Shown here piece after piece: positions 1-9,032 of a DNA stretch of 64,000 nt. The DNA is from Arachis hypogaea (taxonomy: Eukaryota; Streptophyta; Magnoliopsida; Fabales; Fabaceae). Both the position numbers and the translations under genes were made by a program. The stretch spans positions 73,427,649 through 73,491,648 of the forward strand of contig NC_092039.1 in assembly GCF_003086295.3 (NCBI RefSeq), written 5' to 3'. The notes beneath the pieces were generated by a model that did no database searches, had not been told where the DNA came from, and saw only the letters and a list, made by a program, of their open reading frames with translations. Every line of letters starts with the position of its first letter. Position 1 is the first letter of the stretch.

Positions 1-78
1 TGCGGCGTTCTATCCTCTAGATCTGAATTGTGGTCGTTGTCATGGTCGTCCGCCATAGTGATGGGATGACTTCCAGGT

Positions 79-96
79 TCCCCGGCAACGGCGCCA
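79..96 (-). promoter_or_regulatory. E1 primer-binding site (tRNA-Asp)
   Basis: The minus strand reads TGGCGCCGTTGCCGGGGA, an 18-nt perfect complement of the 3' end (with CCA) of plant tRNA-Asp as I know it. It lies one base inside the LTR. It would prime minus-strand DNA synthesis. Confidence 0.85.
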
Positions 97-97
97 A

Positions 98-627
98 TGT
101 TCTGAGGGTTACCTGAAACTGTAGGCCGATCTCAGACGAGATCTTCTATACTGGTCGGTGCTGTTGTGTCTGACTTGATGATGGTGGCTGGAGCTGCCGT
201 GTCCGACTTGTTGGACTTATTTGTGGTGCTGATCCTTCGTCACCAAAGGGTGGGGTACCTACAAGGGACTCCAATGCTTAATTTAGCAAGGGTATTAAGC
301 AGGTTTTTAGTAGAATCAGAGTATGAGTTATACCTGGGTGCTCCAGTGTATTTATAATGGTGTGGATTGACCTTTCTGGAGATAAGATAGTTATCTTATC
401 TTATCTTCGAGTGAGGTCATCTTATCTTCAAGAAAACCGCCCTTATCTCTATAGGCTTGGACTGCCTTAGGATTTAGGTCGTGTTCCTCTGTTGGGCCCT
501 TTTTGGGCTCTTCTTAGTGATTGGGCCGAGCTCTCTGAGAAGAGGTCGGATTGTCCTTACCTGAAGAGGTCGGTCGATTTGTCAGTAGAATATCCCGGGT
601 CGGACAGCTCGACCCAGGGTATGAACA
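98..627 (-). repeat. E1 5' LTR (530 bp)
   Basis: In minus sense the LTR starts TGTTC at 627 and ends GAACA at 98, a perfect 5-bp terminal inverted repeat with the usual TG...CA ends, one base from the PBS. It is unlike every other LTR in the window: short, and without a palindrome array. It contains short direct repeats of TTATCTTATCTT around 388-425. Confidence 0.75.
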
Positions 628-639
628 AGTGTGAACTTC

Positions 640-2071
640 CTTGATTGACTTCCTCTCCTTCTTCTACATGATACTCCATTGAGTCCTTTGGGGGTAAAGT
701 TTCATGTTCCTCTGTCACCTCAATTAGCTTCTATGAATATGGAGCCACAGGTTCAAATACCTCCACAACCTCCTTCTCCATTGAAGTTTCATTTGGTATT
801 CGAGCATCATTTCCGTATTCTTCCGCTTCCTCCTGTGTACTTAACATTTGATTTAATAGAACTTTTATGGAGGAGGTTTGTTGTTCTTCCCAAGATTTCT
901 TCATTTTCTCTTCATATCTTTCAATCACGGATTCAAGTGTTGAGAGTCTTTAGTTTAGGGAAGTATGTGGTGGTTGTAAGTTTTCATGTTCCTTTGTCAT
1001 TTTAAGTGGCCTCTGTGGATATGAAATCCTTGGCTCATACACCTCCACCACCTCATTCTTTCTTGAAATTTCACTTGATACAGGGGCCTCTTCATCTTGC
1101 TATTCCACTTCCTCCTTTACACCCACAGATTGGTCTTCATCTTCCTTCCTTAGCAGTTCTAAGTTTCTCCTCATTTTGTCTAAGTGCTCATCCATCTTCT
1201 AGAAGAGGATTTCTTGTTCTTTTCAAGATTGTTCTTGTCTTTCCAATAATTCTCTAGACTTTTGAAGATGATTCTCAACTGCTAGCCCAAGGGATGAAGG
1301 TTGAGAGTAATTTTATGGAATTGGTTGTGTTGTGGTGAAGGTGTTTTGAGGGGTATAAAATGAGTCTTGTGAGTTATGAAATGAATTTTGTGGGTGGTGA
1401 AATGGTTCGTATGGATCTTGGAAGAAACTTTGTGTTGAGGCAAAATCAAGTGATGAAGAATTTTCAATTGAGAAACTGAGAGGTGAGGTTGGACAATTTA
1501 GCATAAATGAGTTGAAGGATTGCTCAAGTGATGATGGCTCTTGATTAATGGAGTATGACACATTGAGTGCTCTTTGATTTTGATCCTCCCAAGCAAAAAT
1601 TGAAGAATTGTTGAATTCATCATAGTATGGATCATCTTATGGCATTGGGAGACAATCTTGCATGAATTTATTGAAAGCACACTCCAGTGATGATGTATTT
1701 TGATGAACAGAATATGGATCATTAAGATCTCTTTGGTTTTGACCCTCCCAGTCACAATATGAGTGGTTGTTATCACAATATAAGTCATCTTGTGGCTCTG
1801 AGAGGTGTTCATACTCTATCATTTCTTGTTGATACTCCCATCCACCATTAAAATAATGACGTGAATCATTTTGTGGTGTTGGGTAATATCCATTGAAATT
1901 TTCTTGATCTTTTCGTGGCTCTGGAGCATATCCCCACTGGGTGGATTGCTCATAATTTGTCATTTCTTGGTGATATTCCCAGCCACCATTAGGATAATGA
2001 CTTGAATCATATTGTGATGGTGGACAATATCCCATGAAATTTGTTTGATCAAAAGATAAGGTGAACTCCAT
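640..2071 (-). pseudogene. orphan leader ORF of E2, decayed
   Basis: One minus frame runs from an ATG at 2071, about 194 bases inside the PBS, to about 640. In-frame stops occur at 1637 (TAA), 1313 (TAA) and near 1223 (TGA); each is one C-to-T or G-to-A change from a Gln or Trp codon. The N-terminal part is rich in Tyr, Asn, Gln and Trp, with NGGWEY-type repeats. Next comes a repeat of about 60 residues containing PQDD, WE-QNQR and SSLE--FN-FM motifs. The C-terminal part is charged (QEQS, KMDEHLDKMRR, EEKMKKSWEEQQ) and probably coiled coil, with a repeated EVVEV(Y/F)EP motif. I recognise no domain. It occupies the place of gag, and the E4 leader ORF has a similar composition. Function unknown. 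Confidence 0.55.
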
Positions 2072-2264
2072 TTGAATTTTGAAAAAACACAATTACCAAT
2101 GAAAATTGAAATTCATGTCACAGATGAGAATTTCTTAGTGAGAAAATAACACAAACACCTTAGTATCAGTAGAAAATATAAAATTAAAAGAACTTAAATG
2201 ACAAAAACAAAAAAATGCTTAATCTAGAATTATCACCCACTTAATCATTGTCGATCTAAATCAA

Positions 2265-2282
2265 TCCCCAACAACGACGCCA
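2265..2282 (-). promoter_or_regulatory. E2 degenerate tRNA-Asp primer-binding site
   Basis: It matches the tRNA-Asp 3' complement at 15 of 18 positions. All three mismatches are C-to-T in element sense, at CG or CNG-type positions, as expected from deamination of methylated cytosine. Seven bases separate it from the LTR start at 2290, close to the six of E6. Confidence 0.7.
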
Positions 2283-3262
2283 TAAAACTTGATGACCAAA
2301 ATTCACTCACTAATAAATGAATATTCGTTCTTTGGCAAGTGCACCAAAATATCGTCAAGTAATAACCTACTAGGAGTGCGGTTGAATCCATAGAGATTGG
2401 TAGATTTGAGAAATTTAATTAATGGATCAATTAGTCAAGCTAATCAAGAGTGATTGTGAGTACAGAATTCTCAAAGCAGAATGATAAATGACTTAAAAAT
2501 AAAAGAAAGTTATAAAGTGCAGAAACGTAAAGAGCAAGAAGATAAATGGCATAAACATAAATGACTAAAAGTAAATGGGAAGTGGGATGATAACAGAAAG
2601 TAAAGAAAGCAGTAAAGAATGGGTAAGATAAGAATGGGGAAAATTCATTGGAGTTGGGAGATATTGTTCTCTCTGGATTAAAATCAGATCATCTCATCTT
2701 CAATCATGTAATTCATTGACCTCTTGGCAATTATGATTGATTGAACCTTAATTCCTTGGTGATTCAATCTCTCAAATCTTGATAATCAGCCAATTTATTG
2801 GTCTAATTGCTCATGAATAGAGATAGGCTTGGTCCCTGATTTTACCACACATCATCATAGATCCATTTAATTGGGTAGATTTCATGTCACTGTACTCAAT
2901 GTGAGAGGGAATTTCAAGCATGGTTTTATGATCCCTCTTCCAAGGTTCACATAAAACCCAAGTTGTATTCAGCCTCTTTTCCAAGATGACTAAACACTAA
3001 GAATGAAAACCAAAATTCCTTCTAGCAAATCAAAAAGAAGATGAAGAGAAGAAGAATTTCACTATCAATTAATCCATCAAGTACAATAGAGCTCCCTCCC
3101 CCAATGAGAGGGAAGTTAGCTACTCATAGCTCAGTATAGAATGGAAGTTCAAAACTGGAAAATAAAACTAAGTACAAAAGTAAAAACTCCAAAGTCTCTA
3201 GAAGCTAAAAGTGTGTAAAAGTTCCCCAGTCCAAAAAGTCCTTTCTCAAGTCAAGTCACCAC

Positions 3263-3271
3263 CTATTTATA
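3263..3271 (-). promoter_or_regulatory. TATA box of E2 LTR
   Basis: The minus strand reads TATAAATAG, downstream of the palindrome array, the same arrangement as in E6 and E10. Confidence 0.5.
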
Positions 3272-3363
3272 CAAGAGTTCTGTGAGTCTTCAGGTGTACT
3301 TGCATGATCTAAAAGTGGGCCTTTCTCATTTGCAATCAGTACGACACATTTTGGCTAAATAGA

Positions 3364-3960
3364 GTGCTTCTAGGAGAACGTACCGTTCGTTTTGAGAACG
3401 GAGCGTTCGGGCACCCACGCGTACGCGTCCCTTGCATTTTTATACCATCAACGCGTGCGAGTACTACATGCGTGCGCATTGATACTGTCTTCAATCTCAA
3501 CCATGCTTGCGCGTACCATGCGTGCGTGCACGTCCTTCATAGCATTCATTAATTGAATGCTACGTTCGTGCCATGAACACTCCTCACGAGTGTGCGTCCT
3601 TTACGCGTGCGCGTGGATGGTAAATCACCACTTCTACACTCCAGCATCATGTACGCGTTTGCGCCAATCACCACTATCGTCACATCGACGCGTGTGCATC
3701 ATGCATGCGTGCGCATCGGTGACCATATTCAAATTCCAATTCTGAAAGTATTGCATGTGTTCATTCAGAGTGAACGTTACGTTCTTGGCTTGAGAACGTT
3801 GATCCCTCACCCACGCATGCGCACTATGCATGCATACGCGTGGATCTCCAAATGTGCTTCTCCACGCATAAGCGTCTTGTACGCGTGTGCGTCTGTTGTG
3901 AACATAGCGTTCATCAAATGAATGCAGCGTTCATCAAATGAATGCAGCGTTCATCTGTAC
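3364..3960 (-). repeat. CG-rich ACGCGTGCG-type palindromic array in E2 LTR
   Basis: Scattered units such as ACGCGTGCG, GTGCGC and TACGCGTG alternate with AACGTTC and GAACGTT pieces, all short near-palindromes. At 3900-3955 there is a short tandem repeat of a GCGTTCATCAAATGAAT unit. Small reading frames across it are only shadows of the repeat. Confidence 0.7.
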
Positions 3961-4197
3961 CTCTCCTTTTTTGTTCTTTTTCACCTGAAATTCAGCCAAA
4001 AACTCTTTTCAAAGCAAGGTTCATAAATTAATCATACAGCTCATATAATTGCATCTTTGAATGAGATTTCACCAAACTTGTTTTTCACTATGTGTTTTAC
4101 GTAAGAATTCAATTAAGTTCTTGTCACCATTGAATTGATTATCATGAGTACTAATTTATTAACTACTATTAAAATAGAAACTCAAAAGGATATAAAG

Positions 4198-4244
4198 CAT
4201 GGGTTGCCTCCCATGAAGCGCTTCTTTAACGTCATTAGCTTGAC
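4198..4244 (-). ncRNA. two-hairpin motif, E3 copy
   Basis: In minus sense hairpin 1 is GTCA-AGCTAA-TGAC (4244-4231), followed by a TTAAAGAAGCGCTT linker. Hairpin 2 is CATGGG-AGGCAA-CCCATG (4215-4198). The outer pairs CAT/ATG differ from the other copies yet still pair. It lies just after the polyprotein-tail stop region. Treating it as a structured RNA element is inference. Confidence 0.6.
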
Positions 4245-6162
4245 GGTTGGCCCTTGTCAGGGAGGTGGTAGTGCCTCAGGTCTTCTCCTTTCATGGTGAA
4301 TCTATCTCCACTTTCTTCCTTGAGAATTTTTACATGCTCTAAGGAGAGGATTCTATTGATTGTGTACACTTAAGGTAGCTAAGATGGGATTATAGGAAAG
4401 TGAGGTGGGATTAGTGGCTGTTGGATTGATATCACTCTGTTCCCTGGAGAGAAGTTCTCTGTAGGGATTTTCTTGTTTTTCCATCCCCTTGGCACCTTCT
4501 TCTCAAATCTCTTCTTTCCTTCAAGTGGTGCTTCAGTGATTCTTGTGTCAGGAGGGTCCTTGTTGATTATCCCTTTTGAATCTTGTGGTTTCAGCTCCTC
4601 CTTGGATCTTTTTTATTGTTGTATCACTTGGATTTCTTGTTTTTCCACCAGAGAAGCCTTCAGAGGCTCTGCTTGTGACTTACTGCTTGATTCCTCCACA
4701 ATTGCTTCCTCATGATCATCCTTCAGGCATATGTTTTCTTATTCAGACTCATGTGAGGCTTTGAAGACATAAAAGGTGAGTTGTTCATCATGTATTCTCA
4801 ATATTAGCTCCCCCTTCTCAACATCGATGAGTGCTTTGGCTGTAGTTAAGAATGGTCTCCCCAGAATGATTGGAGGAAGATAGCTTTCTTCTATCTCAAG
4901 AACAACAAAGTCTATAGGGAGGAAATACCTCCCTACCGTCACCAACACATTTTCAACCACTCCTAATGCTTGTTTCTGGGTCTTGTAAGCCAACTGAAGG
5001 GTTATGTTTGTGGGTTTTAACTCATTGATTTGCAGCTTCCTCATGAGAGACAGGGGCATTAAATTTATGCTTGCTCCAAGATCACAAAATTCTCTGTCAA
5101 TCATTGTATCCCCTATAACACAAGAGATGTGGAAACTCCATGGGTCCCTCTTCTTTGTAGGTAAATCTTTCTGGATAAGGGAACTGCACTCTTTAGTCAT
5201 CACTACTGTCTGTTCACCCTTCAGGGGATTCTTCTTGGTTAGCAACTCTTTCATGCATTTGATATATGAAGGCATTTGTTGGAGGGCTTTGATGAAAGGT
5301 ATGTTGACATGGAGAGATTTAAATATGTCCAGAAATCTAGAATACTTCTTCTCTTTAGCACCACCGTTGAGCTTTTGAGGGAATGTTGCTTTTGGTTCCA
5401 AGACTTTCTTCTCCATTGGATCCTTCCTTTGTGCAGGTTTAATTCCTTGTTCTGTCTCTTCCAATTTCTCCTTTGGGGACCATTTGTTGTGCTCAGTTAG
5501 CTTGATAGGTTCTTCTTCCAAGATCTCTTCACTCCTTAGAGTGATTTCCTTACATTCTTTCCATTTCAGATTTCTTGTTTCTCCTCTTGGATTCTTCTAA
5601 GTGTCACTTGGGATGCTGTCAGTGGGTTTAGGAATTTGCTGAGAGAGATACCTACTTATGCTTCAAGCTTCTTGATGACAGCTCCCTGGTTTTGTATATT
5701 GGACCTTACTTCCTCCTTGAATGCCTTGTTATCCTTAGACTCCTTGCAAAGTTCTTCAAGTAAAGTCTAAATTCGGGAGATTCTATCCTCAGATAATGAT
5801 TGGGATGTTGGGTTGGAAAGTAGAGGTTGAGGTTGGCTGTTTTGTGCTTGATATAGATGTTGAAAGGAGGTGTTTTGTGGGGCTTGATATGGTCTTTGCT
5901 TGGGGTGTTTATAGGTGGAGTTGTTGTAATGGTTGGAGTTTTAAGGCCTATGGTCTTGGGTTTGGTTTTGTTGGCTTCTCCACCCAAAATTTGGGTGGTT
6001 CTTCCAACCAGGATTGTAGGTTTTGAAGTGTGGATCATAGGGTTATCTTGATGAGTTTCCAACATAATTGGCTTGTTCCCAATCACACATTTCCTCTGCA
6101 TTCACCCCTTCTTGAGTTGGTGGTTGAGTATTGACTGCTGCAACCTAATTTCTCTCCATCAT
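4229..6162 (-). pseudogene. E3 gag-protease-integrase-tail polyprotein, broken
   Basis: Reading right to left, gag C-terminal sequence (about 6120-5640, frameshifted, Asn/Gln/His/Pro-rich) leads into an open stretch at 5521-4739. This holds the pre-protease helix region, the retropepsin-like active site CDLGASINLMP and the ILGRPF flap-side motif. After a stop near 4739 a decayed stretch contains KNKKIPTENFSPGN and then GEDLRHY near 4240, matching the integrase-like tail of the E6 protein. RT, RNase H and the integrase core are absent. The shared gap in E3 and E6 suggests an inherited architecture. Stops and frameshifts make it non-functional. Confidence 0.7.
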
Positions 6163-7767
6163 TGATAAACCGCTATTTTATGGTTTATCTTGTGCTTACT
6201 TTAGTGGATTTTATACATTATTCTCACACTTATTCATATAATTTGCATGTTTTACATTTTCCTTCCTAATTTTCTGCTATGATTGAAAACATGCTTCTTT
6301 GGCCCTACATTTAGCTAATTTTAATCCTCTCTTATTACCATTCGATGCCGTGATATGTTTGTTGAGTGTTTTCAGGATTTATAGGGCAGGAATGAATTAG
6401 AGGATGGAAAGAAAGCATGCAAAAGTAGAAGGAATAACAAGAAATTGAAGGAATTGCTAAGCTGTCAACCCTGACCTCTTCGTATTAAATCGGACATAAC
6501 TTGAGCTACAGAGGTCCAAATGAGACAGTTTTAGTTACGTTGGAAAGTTAACATCCAGGGATTCGAAATGATATACAATTTTTCATAGTTGCCATGCAGT
6601 TAGGCAACGCGCACATGTGGATCACGTGTACATGTGGATAGTGCGGCAGACAAGCGATGCGTACGCGTGGGCGACGCATATGCGTGACGGAGCCACATGC
6701 TGTACATATTAGAAATTGCCCCGGTGATTTCTGGGCTATTTTTGGCCCAGTTTCAAGCCCAAAAACACAGATTAAAGGCTGGGAGTGGAGTAGAATCAAT
6801 CACACACTTCTCATTATTCACACTTTAGGTTTTAGATGTAGTTACTAGAGAGAGGCTCTCTCCTCTCTCTAGGTTTTAGGGTTTATCTTACTTTTAGATT
6901 TATTTCTTCTCAAATCTAGGTTCAACGTTCCTTTAATTTAGTTTTCTTCTACTTTTATTTATTCTATTACTTTAGTTTATCTTCTTCTCTTGTTAATTTC
7001 CCTTTTCCACCATTTTTATGTTTATGATCTCTTGTTACGTTTGGTTTCTTTTAATGATATTTATGTTCTCTATGTTTATTATTACTCTCTTTATTTGTTA
7101 GTTATTTATGTTTACAATTGGTTGTTTAGATTTATTTTCCTTGTTAGTTTTCTATACTTTTATTTTGTGCCTACCAAGTGTTTGACAAAATGCTTGGAAG
7201 GATGTTAGATTAGATTTTTCTCCTCTTGGCTTTGGTTGACTAATTGGTGACTCTTGAGTTATCAAACTCCTTTGTTGATTGATAATTAAAAGTTGCTAAT
7301 TGATTTGAATTCCACTAAAGCTAGTCTTTCCTTAGGAGTTGACTATAGGACTTGAGGAATCAAATTGATTCATCCACTTGACTTTCCTTCATAGTTAGAG
7401 GTTAACTAAGTAGGAGCAATGAATAATTGATGTCACAATTGAGGAAGATAACGAGGATGGGACTTCTAGTTCTCATACCTTGCCAAGAGCTTTTATAGTT
7501 GCTATTTTCTCTCCTTTGCAATTTATTTTTCTTGTCTCTTAATCCAAAACCCCAAAATATACAACTCATAACCAATAACAAGAACACTTCCCTGTAATTC
7601 CTTTAAGAGACGACCTGAGGTTTGAATACTTTGGTTATTATTTTTAGGGGTTTGTTACTTGTAACAACCAAATATTTTTGTATGAAAGGATTATTGTTGG
7701 TTTAGAAACTATACTTGCAACAAGAATTTATTGTAAAATTCTAGACCACACAAAAATCTGCTCATCA
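6163..7767 (+). repeat. E4 5' LTR (1605 bp)
   Basis: It starts TGATAAACC and ends CTCATCA, so the ends are TGAT...ATCA. It includes the shared stress-module-like stretch (GACCTCTTCG to TTGGAAAGTT, about 6472-6550) in inverted order relative to the palindromes. A CG-rich palindromic patch (6597-6700) follows, then a T-rich U5. Confidence 0.75.
6597..6700 (+). repeat. palindromic CG-rich patch in E4 LTR
   Basis: ACATGT, CACGTG, GCGTACGCGTGGGCGACGC and ATATGCGT-type near-palindromes are packed together, in the same LTR region where other families keep their arrays. Confidence 0.6.
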
Positions 7768-7770
7768 AAA

Positions 7771-7785
7771 TGGCGCTGTTGTCAG
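7771..7785 (+). promoter_or_regulatory. E4 degenerate tRNA-Asp primer-binding site
   Basis: TGGCGCTGTTGTCAG lies three bases after the LTR end. It matches the tRNA-Asp complement except at C-to-T and G-to-A positions. Confidence 0.7.
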
Positions 7786-7873
7786 AAAATTTGCTTTTTG
7801 CTTGTTTCTTAGTTTTTGTTAGTTTTAGGACATTGTTGCTTATTTTTATTAGTTTTTGTTTTTATTAGCTACT

Positions 7874-8068
7874 ATGAATTCTCACTCCTTTGGCTATGAG
7901 TTTGGTTCAAACTATGTTGCAGGAAATAGAAGCTACAATGAGGATATGCATCAAGGATGGAACAATCAAGATTGGGAGGAGCCACAAGCTTATAGACAAT
8001 CTTCTTGGCAACAACCTCCCCAGGTCTCATACAAGTATAACTACAATCCTGGATCCCCCAGGTCCTAA
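7874..8068 (+). pseudogene. E4 leader ORF, N-terminal fragment
   Basis: It opens at an ATG 89 bases after the PBS, about 65 codons. The product is rich in Asn, Ser, Tyr, Trp and Gln (MNSHSFGYEFGSNY, then WNNQDWEEPQ), like the E2 leader ORF. It has no gag motif. The last residues and stop probably come from the joined LTR fragment, so this is a truncated 5' end of a longer orphan ORF. Function unknown. Confidence 0.5.
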
Positions 8069-8093
8069 TCCCTTTTCTAGTTTAAAACTGTCC

Positions 8094-8102
8094 CTATATA
8101 TA
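8094..8102 (-). promoter_or_regulatory. TATA box of the truncated LTR
   Basis: TATATATAG on the minus strand, downstream of the array. Confidence 0.45.
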
Positions 8103-8289
8103 CTACTTCTCTAATCCTCAGTTGAGTCTGCAAGTCTCTGGAGGTAGGCCCTTGGCCTTAGTTGAAGCAGTTAATAAACTCATTGGGCTTTGTACAACTT
8201 GCTGAAGGAGTTTAAGTTAGGCATAGTCATGTTAGTTAGGCCGTTAGTGTGAGTATCGTGATGTACAAATTCCTGGCTCAAAGACATTA

Positions 8290-8765
8290 GTGACACCAAC
8301 GTGGTCACTAACGTCCCATAGTCTCTCAGAATCACGTTAACCCAGCCATTACTGGCACTAACTTGGTTTAAGCCTATGTTAATGCCCACATTAGTGGCAA
8401 TAACGTGGCCACTAATGTGGCCTACCTTGCCCTTCAATCACGTTAATGGTGTTAACTTCACTATTAACGTCCCAACCTCCACTTCTTCCACGTTAATGCC
8501 CACGTTAGTGGCATTAACGTGGCCACTAACGTGGCCTTCCTTACTCTTCGATCACGTTAATGGTGTTAACTTCACCATTAACGTCCCAAGATACCTCCTT
8601 CTTCTACATTAATGGCTCACGTTGGTGGCATTAACGTGGCCATTAACGTGGCTATTTCTTCTTTTCGCTCACGTTAATGGTGTTAACTTCACCAATAACA
8701 TCCCAAGCTGCCCCCTTCTCCCACGTTAGTGGCATTAACTCAGCCACTAACGTGGCTACTAATGT
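8290..8765 (-). repeat. ACGTTA/TAACGT palindrome array
   Basis: Tandem, imperfect units of about 60-100 bp are built from CCACGTTAGTGG followed by its reverse complement, and from CACGTTAATG-GTTAAC pieces. Perfect or near-perfect inverted repeats recur at least five times. It sits immediately upstream (minus sense) of the TATA-like box. Confidence 0.8.
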
Positions 8766-9032
8766 GGCTCTTCTCTGCTTCTTCTTACCTGAAATTAATC
8801 AAACCAATTGCATCAAAGTCTTGCTCTAATCATAAGATAATGCATTATTCATTATATCATTCAATCCTTGCATTATTATCATGAAAATGTTTAGAATTCA
8901 AAATGTTTGATTGAATCAAGATATGAATGCATACTCAACCAAATACTTGCTTATTGCCTAAGAAAATGTATGAAACTAACCTAAAACATACTCAAAATGG
9001 CTTGTAAAACTAGGCAAGATGCCCTGGAATCA

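Larger units (their letters stand above)
1..627 (-). mobile_element. E1: 5' end of an LTR retrotransposon (partial)
   Basis: Read on the minus strand, an LTR (98-627) is followed by a tRNA-Asp primer-binding site (79-96) and then by leader sequence (1-78) that runs off the window. The rest of the element, including any coding region, lies to the left. The LTR is flanked on the right by decayed E2 coding sequence, so E1 appears inserted in E2. The candidate right target-site copy is AGTGT at 628-632; the left copy is outside the window. The family cannot be decided without coding sequence, but the PBS type is that of the Athila/Tat branch. Confidence 0.75.
628..4144 (-). mobile_element. E2: LTR element with orphan leader ORF (partial)
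   Basis: Minus-strand order is LTR (2290-4144), degenerate PBS (2265-2282), then one decayed ORF running left to about 640, where E1 interrupts it. No gag, protease or RT motifs are seen in the visible part. The right LTR edge is placed at a TGAT...ATCA boundary (4144) just before E3 3' sequence resumes; this edge is my best reading and could be off by tens of bases. Confidence 0.6.
2290..4144 (-). repeat. E2 5' LTR (about 1.85 kb)
   Basis: In minus sense it would begin TGATAATCAA at 4144 and end in a TCATCA-type terminus at 2290. It contains a palindrome-rich array (3364-3960) upstream of a TATA box (3263-3271). Its U5 end resembles the E10 3' LTR (shared GGCAAG-GCACCAAAA and ATCGTCAAGTA blocks), so E2 and E10 LTRs are related. 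The right edge is uncertain. Confidence 0.55.
4145..6162 (-). mobile_element. E3: gag-protease element without RT (partial)
   Basis: A minus-strand element of the E6 type. It has gag C-terminal half and protease (4739-6162), an integrase-like tail (4229-4510), the two-hairpin motif (4198-4244) and the start of a 3' untranslated region cut by E2. E4 interrupts it in gag at 6162 (candidate target copy ATCAT, 6158-6162). The LTR piece at 8069-9032 has the right orientation and position to be E3's own 5' LTR, with a deletion removing the gag start. Confidence 0.65.
6163..8068 (+). mobile_element. E4: plus-strand LTR element, truncated
   Basis: It has an LTR (6163-7767), a degenerate PBS (7771-7785) and the start of a leader ORF (7874-). 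At about 8055-8068 it stops and joins minus-oriented LTR sequence, so the rest is deleted. Its LTR belongs to the same family as E12's (both start TGATAAACC-CTATTTTATGGTTTA). Confidence 0.75.
8069..9032 (-). repeat. truncated LTR, probably E3's 5' LTR
   Basis: In minus sense an LTR starts TGATTCCAGGGC at 9032, directly inside E5's RT reading frame. It carries a palindrome array (8290-8765) and then a TATATATAG box (8094-8102), and is cut about 30 bases further on at the E4 junction. U5 and PBS are missing. Assigning it to E3 rests on orientation and nesting, not on sequence proof. Confidence 0.55.

Noticed and set aside
3364..3921. Reading frames of 60-109 codons in the ACGCGTGCG region
   Set aside because: CG-rich repeat sequence lacks stop codons by composition; the frames are on both strands and carry no motif.
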